The position numbers were made by a program, and so were the translations under genes. Below, in pieces: positions 6,959 through 11,921 of a stretch of DNA of 11,921 nt; position 1 is the stretch's first letter, and every line of letters starts with the position of its first letter. Under the pieces are notes generated by a model that did not search any database, was not told the DNA's origin, and was given only the letters and a program-made list of their open reading frames with translations. Source of the DNA: Caryophanales bacterium UBA6356 (GTDB lineage: Bacteria > Bacillota_I > Bacilli_A > RFN20 > CAG-826); the NCBI GenBank assembly GCA_002440125.1, contig DJRQ01000018.1:1-11921 (forward strand). Direction: 5' to 3'.

Positions 6959-8569
6959 TTAATATTTTTTCATTTTTTTAGCCATCTTTTTGGACATGAT
7001 GGTTTGAACAACGATGGTCTGAAGCATTGATAACAAAGCGCCAATAGCCCAGTAAACGCCCATGGCGGCGGGGAGGGCAAATCCTAAGAAGATCGTGAAG
7101 ATCAGCATGCCATAGGAAACACATTTCATCGTCTTAGCATTCTTGTCTGCTGTTGGGTTGGCGGTTAAATGCGCTTGTTTCTTGGTTTTGGCTTTGGTAA
7201 TCCATTGCGGTAGTTTCATAGCCAAGAATTGGAGAACGGACATCAAGACGAAAAGAACCAACGCCGTCCACCATCCAGAAGTATTAAGATACCAAGTTCC
7301 GGAAGTATTAAAGAGAACGCTTTGAATGGTATCGCTCAAACGAAGGTTTAGCACTTCGCCGGATGCCAAAACGGCGCTTCCTTGAAGGGCTCCCCAAACA
7401 GAAATGAAAACCGGGAATTGGATGATTAGACCGATAAACGTACTAAACATACTAATTCCATTCCGTTTATAAAGAGCCATTTGTTCTTGGGATAAACGCA
7501 TCTTTTCCGCTTGGTTTGTCGCGGAATTTGGATATTTTTGTTGGATTTTTGCGAGTTGCGGTTGAATCGCTTGCATCTTTTGTTGATCGCTTGTGCTCTT
7601 GAACGTTAACGCCAACAAAATCACGCGGACAATCAAAGTGGTAATAATAAGGGCCCAGATTTGCCCAACGCCCGAAAGAGCTGGATCCATGGCGAGAGAC
7701 AAAGTATCGACAAGCCAAGCGACGGGATAAACGATGAGACCTTCGAAAAGACCCTTCCCCCAAGCATCGCCCCAAGAGGTAGTTTCCATGGAAACGGTCC
7801 AATTCCCACTTGTGCCATAGTGGCCATACTTTCCTTCGCGGGTGGTGATGCATGAACGAATGTTGTTCACCGTGCTTTCGATAGAATTCTTATAGATGAG
7901 TTCGAAATCGCTTCCAGGACAATTAGAAGCCCCAATGTCTTCTTCGATTTCAGAATTCCATTTATACCAATTTCCGAAATCGAAAGAAAAGCTCGTCACA
8001 TCGCCTTCGTTTTTCTCGCTTACGAATTTGACGTAGCCGTAACTACGAAGAACGCTATCTTCGTTGACGGTGACATTTTCTTCATTTCCAACACAATCGG
8101 CGACATTAAAAGGATTAATTTGTTCCGCCGTTATCGTTTTAAGAGAATATTGAGAACCATTGGCGTTCGCTTCAGCGATGGCCGCTTTCAAAACTTTGGT
8201 ATCGAGTTCCTTAAAATACTCGAAAGAAGGGATGGCGTAGCCGCTCTTTTTGGCGCTAGCGATGATGTTGTCATTCAAATACGACGCTTTCTTCGCCCCA
8301 AAGCCACCATCTGCGGTAACTGGGATATAAGCCCAAAGATCTTCATTCCCCTCGCTTTTGAAAGGTTGAAAAGAGAGACCTTCTTTTTGGTATTCAGTAG
8401 GAACGGATTCCTTCTTATCGACATAAACGGTGACGCCTTGTTCATAAGGATAGGCAATGTTCGCCTTGTCGAGGTCCGAACAAAAATTAGCGACGCAACT
8501 CGAAAGAGTGAGCGCTCCCAAAAACAACCCCAGCAAGCCAAACAATTTAATGTTCGTTTTCTTTTTCAA
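6959..8569 (-). CDS. yidC: YidC/SpoIIIJ-family membrane protein insertase, lipoprotein type with enlarged extracytoplasmic domain
   Basis: Inserts and folds proteins in the cytoplasmic membrane, alone or with SecYEG. The 536-residue product is about twice the length of typical Gram-positive YidC (B. subtilis SpoIIIJ is about 260). Residues 1-25 form a lipoprotein signal peptide with a basic KKK start and lipobox LSSC (Cys25). About 26-270 is a hydrophilic extracytoplasmic domain with Cys 30, 159, 217 and 240. The conserved insertase core follows: spans at about 276-296, 303-323 (R315 in the place of the groove Arg), 373-393, 432-455 and 484-514, a charged cytoplasmic helical hairpin at about 325-370, and a basic tail ending KKMAKKMKKY. 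The start is TTG at 8569 with GGAG nine bases upstream; no nearby ATG gives a proper signal peptide. It overlaps the end of rnpA by 23 bases. The core is secure; the function of the extra domain is unknown. Confidence 0.94.
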   Translation of the reverse strand: MKKKTNIKLFGLLGLFLGALTLSSCVANFCSDLDKANIAYPYEQGVTVYVDKKESVPTEYQKEGLSFQPFKSEGNEDLWAYIPVTADGGFGAKKASYLNDNIIASAKKSGYAIPSFEYFKELDTKVLKAAIAEANANGSQYSLKTITAEQINPFNVADCVGNEENVTVNEDSVLRSYGYVKFVSEKNEGDVTSFSFDFGNWYKWNSEIEEDIGASNCPGSDFELIYKNSIESTVNNIRSCITTREGKYGHYGTSGNWTVSMETTSWGDAWGKGLFEGLIVYPVAWLVDTLSLAMDPALSGVGQIWALIITTLIVRVILLALTFKSTSDQQKMQAIQPQLAKIQQKYPNSATNQAEKMRLSQEQMALYKRNGISMFSTFIGLIIQFPVFISVWGALQGSAVLASGEVLNLRLSDTIQSVLFNTSGTWYLNTSGWWTALVLFVLMSVLQFLAMKLPQWITKAKTKKQAHLTANPTADKNAKTMKCVSYGMLIFTIFLGFALPAAMGVYWAIGALLSMLQTIVVQTIMSKKMAKKMKKY

Positions 8570-8900
8570 AGTTTCTTTCTCCGATCTTTGTCCAGAGACC
8601 CTTGAGTTCCTCTTCCGCGTTCCGATAAAGAGAAGGTGAATAGGTGGGTCGAACCAGGATGATGAGATCTAGCGGTTTTGCGAAATCGAAATGAAGCGAG
8701 ACGATGTTGCGGATTTGCCTTTTTATCTTGTTCCGAGTGACGGCGCCTCCGTTTCTTTTTCCGACGTTGATCCCAATTCGCAACTTACCATTTCCGTTTT
8801 TTCTAAAATGAATGACAAAACAAGAGCTCTTTTCGAAGGGCGATTCCGAGAGAATCTCCCGGAATTCCTCGTGTTTCAAAATCCGGAATTCCCGTTTCAT
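8547..8900 (-). CDS. rnpA: RnpA, protein subunit of ribonuclease P
   Basis: Basic protein that binds the RNase P RNA and the 5' leader of precursor tRNAs, helping the ribozyme mature tRNA 5' ends. 117 residues from the ATG at 8900, normal length. The signature is VTRNKIKRQIRNIV, the family RNR box (RNRIKRxIR), preceded by LRIGINVGKRNGGAV. The N-terminal REFRILKHEEF matches the family pattern RL(K)KxxEF. A TTG directly before the ATG (8903) is in frame, but ATG is preferred. No Shine-Dalgarno is visible in the 15 AT-rich bases after the rpmH stop, so translation probably depends on coupling to rpmH or is weak. Its last codons contain the start of yidC. Confidence 0.94.
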   Translation of the reverse strand: MKREFRILKHEEFREILSESPFEKSSCFVIHFRKNGNGKLRIGINVGKRNGGAVTRNKIKRQIRNIVSLHFDFAKPLDLIILVRPTYSPSLYRNAEEELKGLWTKIGERNFEKENEH

Positions 8901-8915
8901 CAAAATTTAGAAAAA

Positions 8916-9050
8916 CTAGGCGGCAATCTTTGCGCGGCCTTTGGCGCGACGGCGAGCTAAAACAGCGCGTCCATTTGGGGTTTTCATTCTTTTGCGGAAA
9001 CCAGCTTCGTTAGCGTGCTTGATTTTCGATGGTTGGTACGTTTTTTTCAT
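8916..9050 (-). CDS. rpmH: Ribosomal protein bL34
   Basis: Small basic protein of the 50S subunit. I translated it by eye: 44 residues, starting MKKTYQPSKIKHANEAGFRK and continuing with the family hallmarks RMKTPNGRAVLARRRAKGRA. Ends with TAG at 8918-8916. ATG at 9050 with GGAGG nine bases upstream. It is the first gene left of oriC and leads the rpmH-rnpA-yidC-khpB unit, the standard arrangement in most Bacteria. Confidence 0.97.
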   Translation of the reverse strand: MKKTYQPSKIKHANEAGFRKRMKTPNGRAVLARRRAKGRAKIAA

Positions 9051-9087
9051 ACTTAAAATCCTCCGAGGTTCACTTGCGTGCCACATG

Positions 9088-9116
9088 ATTATAGGTTTTT
9101 AGAGCATCTAAGACAA
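9088..9116 (-). promoter_or_regulatory. rpmH: Promoter of the rpmH-rnpA-yidC-khpB unit
   Basis: TTGTCT (9116-9111), a 17-base spacer and a perfect TATAAT (9093-9088) on the minus strand. Transcription would start near 9081, about 31 bases before the rpmH ATG, leaving room for its GGAGG site. A near-consensus DnaA box (9133-9141) lies 16 bases upstream of the -35, so origin occupancy could affect it. Confidence 0.75.
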
Positions 9117-9264
9117 CAAAATAAAAGATGGGTTTTCCACATTATTCCCCTCGCGCGCGTCCGTTCCACCTTATAGGAAACCTTTCGATTGACGAAAAAC
9201 CAAAAGAGAAGGAAACGAAAGCAAAAGTGGAAAACACACGATTAAAGCGAGGTTGTAAGCACTA

Positions 9265-9292
9265 TCGAAACTAAACGGCAGTTTCGAGCCGT
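9265..9292 (+). repeat. Inverted repeats forming two mutually exclusive hairpins in oriC
   Basis: TCGAAACT (9265-9272) and AGTTTCGA (9280-9287) are perfect 8-base arms around a 7-base loop. Part of that loop, ACGGC (9275-9279), is complementary to GCCGT (9288-9292), so the second hairpin would use the loop of the first and exclude it. A TTTTT run follows at 9298-9302. The arms were seen directly; the function is not known. Confidence 0.55.
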
Positions 9293-9346
9293 GACTGTTT
9301 TTAAGGCTTTTTGTCCACAACGATATGGACAACGATGGTGGATAAA

Positions 9347-9355
9347 TGTGGATAA
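9347..9355 (-). other. DnaA box, perfect consensus
   Basis: TGTGGATAA on the plus strand, which is TTATCCACA on the minus strand. A same-direction box with one mismatch (9337-9345) starts one helical turn upstream, a layout that favours cooperative DnaA loading. Confidence 0.85.
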
Positions 9356-9469
9356 AATTAATTTTGTCTTGTTTTTATCGGATGTTTATGAGCATTAATT
9401 GTAGTGGATAAGTCTCTCATAAATGCCAGTTTTCCACTTTTACAATCTTTTCCACATTTATCGAAGAAG

Positions 9470-9478
9470 TTATCCACA
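9470..9478 (+). other. DnaA box, perfect consensus
   Basis: TTATCCACA on the plus strand, 112 bases before the dnaA start. A one-mismatch box in the same direction (TTTTCCACA, 9448-9456) starts 22 bases upstream, about two helical turns away. Confidence 0.85.
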
Positions 9479-9578
9479 AAACAAATGGATTCTTTAAGGG
9501 ATTTGAAAGGCGAATTTCGAATGTTTTTGTGGAAAAAACGATTTTTTCTCACCATCTCGCCCACATTGTGGTAACCTT

Positions 9579-9587
9579 TTATCCGCA
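9579..9587 (+). promoter_or_regulatory. DnaA box at the dnaA start codon
   Basis: TTATCCGCA differs from the consensus at one base and ends two bases before the dnaA ATG, in the place where a Shine-Dalgarno would be. DnaA bound here could repress its own expression, as known in other bacteria. Autoregulation is inferred. Confidence 0.5.
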
Positions 9588-9589
9588 CC

Positions 9590-10954
9590 ATGGAAAACAC
9601 CATCTCGGAAATCGTCTCGCTTTGGGGGAGGATTCTAGTCAAAATCAAAGCAAGAATTAACGACAATACCGTTTTCGACAGCTTTTTCTCGGATAGCTAT
9701 ATAAATTCCATTCGAAACAACAACATGATTATCGTTGTGAATTCGCCATTGGCAGCCACGATCATCAACGCCCAATTCAAAAAAACGGTCGAAGATATCG
9801 TTCACGAATCCACCGAAAGCGATTTCACTCTCTCTTTCGTAAGCGTTGACCAAGTGAGTGCTTTAGAAGCAAAAAAGCCTGCAAAACCTCAATATTTCGC
9901 CGATTCTTTTTTGAATCCGAATTACACTTTCAAATCCTTTGTTGTCGGGCCTTCTAACAGAGAAGCCTACCAAGCCGCTTTGATGGCCTCTCAAAACCCA
10001 GGGAAATTCTTTAACCCAATTCTGATTTATGGGGATTCCGGCCTCGGAAAAACCCATCTCCTCCACGCCATAGGCAATGCCGCCAAGGAAAAGAATCCGA
10101 CATTGAACATTTTATATGTTCACGCTCAGGAATTTTTAGATGAATACGTAAAATACGTTACAAGCGGAAAGGCTGGATCCATCGTCGATTGGTTTAAAGA
10201 GTCCGTAGATATCCTCCTTGTCGATGACGTCCAATTCCTATCGAATAAAAAAGCAACCGAGGAAACCTTTTTCTCTATCTACAACAACTTCTACAACAAC
10301 GGGAAACAAGTCGTAATATCGAGCGACCAACATCCTTCGAAACTTAACGGCTTAGACGATCGCTTGAAATCCCGATTCGTCCAAGGCTTGCCTCTTTCCA
10401 TCGGAGCGCCGGAAAAGGAAACACGCGAGATGATTTTGAAGCTTCGCATTGAGCAAAGCGGTCAGCAATCCGGCTTAAAGCTTACCGATTTCGACCAAGA
10501 CGTCATCGAATACCTCGCCGATCGTTTCAAAAAGAACATCCGAGAGCTCGAAGGCGCCTTAGATCGCCTCCTCTTTTACATAGTGAATATCCGCCCAAGC
10601 AAACGCATAACCTTGTCCGTGGCAAAAGAGGCCATCGAATCCTTGGCGAGCTCGAATGACGACAAAGGCGAGCTTAGCGAAGACAAGATCGTCCGTACGG
10701 TCGCCGATTACTACAACCTGGCCCCATACCAAATAACCGGCAAGGTTCGCACTTCCCAAATCGCATTGGCCAGACACATCTCGATGTACCTCATCCGGAA
10801 CCTAATGGATGCGCCATTCGCAAGAATCGGCTCTTACTTCGGCGGCAAGGATCACACCACGGTGATGAACGGTGTAGCGAAAGTGGAAAAAGAACTCTCG
10901 CAAAACAAGGATTTGGAAAAGGCAATAAACGACCTAAAAACGCGATTGAATTAA
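9590..10954 (+). CDS. dnaA: DnaA, chromosomal replication initiator
   Basis: AAA+ ATPase that binds DnaA boxes, melts the origin and loads the replicative helicase; also a transcription factor. 454 residues, full length. Domain I at about 1-88 (LWGRILVKIKARI); domain II is a very short linker (about 89-108); domain III starts at NYTFKSFVVG, with Walker A GDSGLGKT 148-155, Walker B LLVDDV 209-214, sensor 1 ISSDQHP about 243-249, the arginine-finger region LDDRLKSRF 255-263 and sensor 2 RELEGALDR 318-326. Domain IV carries the DNA-binding signature FGGKDHTTV (417-425), with Lys where many homologues have Arg, a mild change. The ATG at 9590 matches the family N-terminus (MEN...LW) but has no visible Shine-Dalgarno, the only gene near the origin besides rnpA without one; a near-consensus DnaA box sits there instead. 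Confidence 0.97.
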   Translation: MENTISEIVSLWGRILVKIKARINDNTVFDSFFSDSYINSIRNNNMIIVVNSPLAATIINAQFKKTVEDIVHESTESDFTLSFVSVDQVSALEAKKPAKPQYFADSFLNPNYTFKSFVVGPSNREAYQAALMASQNPGKFFNPILIYGDSGLGKTHLLHAIGNAAKEKNPTLNILYVHAQEFLDEYVKYVTSGKAGSIVDWFKESVDILLVDDVQFLSNKKATEETFFSIYNNFYNNGKQVVISSDQHPSKLNGLDDRLKSRFVQGLPLSIGAPEKETREMILKLRIEQSGQQSGLKLTDFDQDVIEYLADRFKKNIRELEGALDRLLFYIVNIRPSKRITLSVAKEAIESLASSNDDKGELSEDKIVRTVADYYNLAPYQITGKVRTSQIALARHISMYLIRNLMDAPFARIGSYFGGKDHTTVMNGVAKVEKELSQNKDLEKAINDLKTRLN

Positions 10955-11001
10955 CCTGACGCAAGCAAACGTAAAGTCAATGAAAAAACCAATTCCGAAG
11001 G

Positions 11002-11010
11002 TTATCCACA
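11002..11010 (+). other. DnaA box, perfect consensus, downstream part of oriC
   Basis: TTATCCACA in the dnaA-dnaN gap, followed at once by a degenerate copy (ATTTCCACC, 11010-11018), a GC-rich CCGCG (11017-11021) and the AT-rich tract. It orients DnaA toward that tract. Confidence 0.85.
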
Positions 11011-11021
11011 TTTCCACCGCG

Positions 11022-11063
11022 ATTTATTATTATTAATATATAATTAATAAAAGATAGATAAAA
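11022..11063 (+). other. Probable DNA unwinding element with DnaA-trio-like TTA repeats
   Basis: The stretch after CCGCG is almost pure A/T. It starts with four consecutive TTA triplets (11024-11035), then alternating TA sequence up to about 11050 and an A-rich run to the dnaN ribosome binding site. In B. subtilis the basal unwinding system is DnaA box, GC-rich spacer, then trinucleotide DnaA-trio repeats (CTA/TTA on this strand) in the dnaA-dnaN gap; the same order and direction appear here. Melting activity is inferred. Confidence 0.68.
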
Positions 11064-11076
11064 AAGGAGAAACGAC

Positions 11077-11921
11077 ATGCGCTTCACCATCAATAAAAAC
11101 AAATTCTTAAAAGCTCTCCTTCTAGCGAGTCATGGGATCGGTGCCAAAAACCCCATCCCTCAGTTAATGTGTTTTAAAATCGAAATGGCGCAAGACCAAT
11201 TGGAGATAACTTCATCCAACGACGACCTTGCGGTTTTCACTAGAATTTTAGTCAAGGAAAACGACAAGGAAAACATAAGGAACTACGCTCTAGGTACCGT
11301 TTTGGTGAATGCCCACATTCTCACCGAAATCGTCCGCAAACTTGGCGGTTCGGAACTTTCTTTTGAAGTTATCGACGAAAGAATGGCCAAAATAGACGAT
11401 GGGAATGGCACTTACAAACTCGTCTGCATGCCGGCTGACGAATACCCCGATATCGATATGGAGCGCATTGGGACGCCTCTCACCATCACAAGCACCGACC
11501 TGGCGAAGCTTGTCGATATGACGGCTTTTGCTGCACTCGACAAAGAAACGCGACGCGTCTTGATGTCCATCAATCTTAAGGCGGAAGCGGGGTCCCTTGT
11601 GGCTACCGCCACCGATAGCGCGCGGCTATCGAGAAAGAGCGTTGCGATCGATCCTTCCGCCCGTTTTTCCGTCAATATCCCCGCCAAAACCCTCGTGGAT
11701 GTTGTGAAGATGTTCGAAAACAATTACGAGGTGGAACTTTCCGCCGGAGCCAAACGAGCTGTTATGAGCTTCGGCGATACGATGGTCTCTTGTCGCGTTA
11801 TTGATGAAAATTACCCCGTTTCGAGCTCCATCATCCCTCAGATTTTCAACGCTTCTTTGGAAGTTAATAGCACAGAGCTTCTTACTTCCATCGACCGCGT
11901 AAGCACCCTTTCAAGCGATCG
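11077..11921 (+). CDS. dnaN: DnaN, DNA polymerase III beta sliding clamp (partial)
   Basis: Ring-shaped clamp that tethers DNA polymerase III and many repair proteins to DNA. The frame is open from the ATG at 11077 to the window edge: 281 complete codons of a family usually about 370-380 residues, so the C-terminus is missing. It starts MRFTINKNKFLKAL, like other beta clamps. It carries ADEYPDI and TATDSARLSRKS (family ATDxxRLA) in the middle domain, and ENYPVSSSIIP (family YPDxxxxIP) at the start of the third domain. AAGGAG lies seven bases before the ATG. It follows dnaA by 122 bases, which contain the downstream half of oriC. The peptide-binding pocket residues at the C-terminus cannot be judged here. 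Confidence 0.96.
   Translation, partial: MRFTINKNKFLKALLLASHGIGAKNPIPQLMCFKIEMAQDQLEITSSNDDLAVFTRILVKENDKENIRNYALGTVLVNAHILTEIVRKLGGSELSFEVIDERMAKIDDGNGTYKLVCMPADEYPDIDMERIGTPLTITSTDLAKLVDMTAFAALDKETRRVLMSINLKAEAGSLVATATDSARLSRKSVAIDPSARFSVNIPAKTLVDVVKMFENNYEVELSAGAKRAVMSFGDTMVSCRVIDENYPVSSSIIPQIFNASLEVNSTELLTSIDRVSTLSSD

Larger units (their letters stand above)
9133..9587. other. oriC, upstream DnaA-box cluster (rpmH-dnaA intergenic region)
   Basis: This 539-base gene-free stretch (9051-9589) holds many copies of the DnaA box TTATCCACA. Perfect copies: 9347-9355 (minus) and 9470-9478 (plus). One-mismatch copies: 9133-9141, 9311-9319, 9448-9456 and 9579-9587 (plus), and 9337-9345, 9403-9411 and 9528-9536 (minus). 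Weaker ones are at 9226-9234, 9324-9332 and 9430-9438. The boxes at 9337 and 9347 start exactly 10 bp apart, one helical turn, in the same orientation. With dnaA adjacent and gene directions diverging here, this is the replication origin. Other contents: the rpmH promoter, an inverted repeat at 9265-9287 and an alternating CGCGCGCG (9152-9159). A dnaA promoter is expected but I see no convincing -35/-10 pair. The minus-strand open frame across 9358-9666 has no support as a gene. Confidence 0.88.

Noticed and set aside
6478..6981. 167-codon plus-strand open frame opposite khpB
   Set aside because: Antisense to a gene with KH and R3H motifs; no supported ribosome site or domain.
8120..8605. 161-codon plus-strand open frame opposite yidC
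   Set aside because: It lies wholly antisense to yidC and rnpA, which have clear family motifs; the product is Arg/Phe-rich with no recognisable domain. A shadow frame.
8859..8892. CCGGAATTCC repeated twice, 24 bases apart, in rnpA
   Set aside because: Both copies encode the repeated Glu-Phe-Arg pattern of the RnpA N-terminus; explained by protein sequence.
9358..9666. Possible small minus-strand gene in the oriC gap
   Set aside because: It crosses the DnaA boxes and the first codons of dnaA; the product looks like translated origin repeats and has no family signature.
1..11921. Hidden defence system, CRISPR array, mobile element, tRNA or rRNA
   Set aside because: I saw no spaced direct repeats, transposase or integrase motifs, tRNA cloverleaf or rRNA segments; the window is core origin-proximal housekeeping DNA.

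Overview
The window is the replication-origin neighbourhood of a bacterial chromosome, almost certainly a Bacillota (low-to-moderate GC Gram-positive) of the Bacilli/Erysipelotrichia kind. The evidence is the order rpmH-rnpA-yidC-khpB(jag)...mnmE diverging from dnaA-dnaN, DnaA boxes of the TTATCCACA type, an RNase M5 gene next to rsmA, and strong AGGAGG-like ribosome binding sites. TGA serves as the stop of rnmV and TGG encodes Trp throughout, so the standard bacterial code fits and a Mycoplasma-type code does not. I cannot name a genus from the sequence alone.

Layout. The non-coding stretch 9051-9589 is the upstream part of oriC. To its right, on the + strand, lie dnaA (9590-10954) and the start of dnaN (11077 to the edge). 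The 122-base gap between them holds a perfect DnaA box followed by a TTA-triplet AT-rich tract, the likely unwinding site. To its left, everything is on the minus strand, so genes on both sides are transcribed away from the origin and with the fork. The minus-strand genes form three apparent transcription units. Unit 1 is rpmH-rnpA-yidC-khpB (9050 to 6340), with a good promoter at 9088-9116 and an intrinsic terminator at 6293-6320. Unit 2 is a six-TM membrane protein of unknown function followed by mnmE-tatD-rnmV-rsmA (6252 to 2101); gene junctions here are 1-2 bases apart or overlapping, and the unit ends at a long-loop terminator (1971-2044). Unit 3 is ispE-glmU (1858 to beyond the left edge), with its own likely promoter (1902-1929).

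How it works together. dnaA, dnaN and oriC start replication. Two parS-like ParB sites, one matching the consensus at 14/16 and one at 15/16, sit 122 bp apart in and at the start of rnmV, about 6 kb from dnaA, and would load ParB/SMC for origin segregation. rpmH, rnpA, khpB, mnmE, rnmV and rsmA serve ribosome and stable-RNA production. yidC inserts membrane proteins. ispE and glmU supply isoprenoid and cell-envelope precursors.

Most unusual points: the parS-like pair; the compact bipartite origin with a DnaA-trio-like element; two mutually exclusive hairpins in oriC; an extra-large lipoprotein-type YidC with an extracytoplasmic domain of about 245 residues containing four cysteines; an unrecognised six-TM gene leading the mnmE operon; and the merging of the tatD-rnmV-rsmA-ispE-glmU block (right of the origin in Bacillus subtilis) with the rpmH-mnmE block on one arm. 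I found no tRNA, rRNA, CRISPR array, insertion sequence or cryptic defence system.
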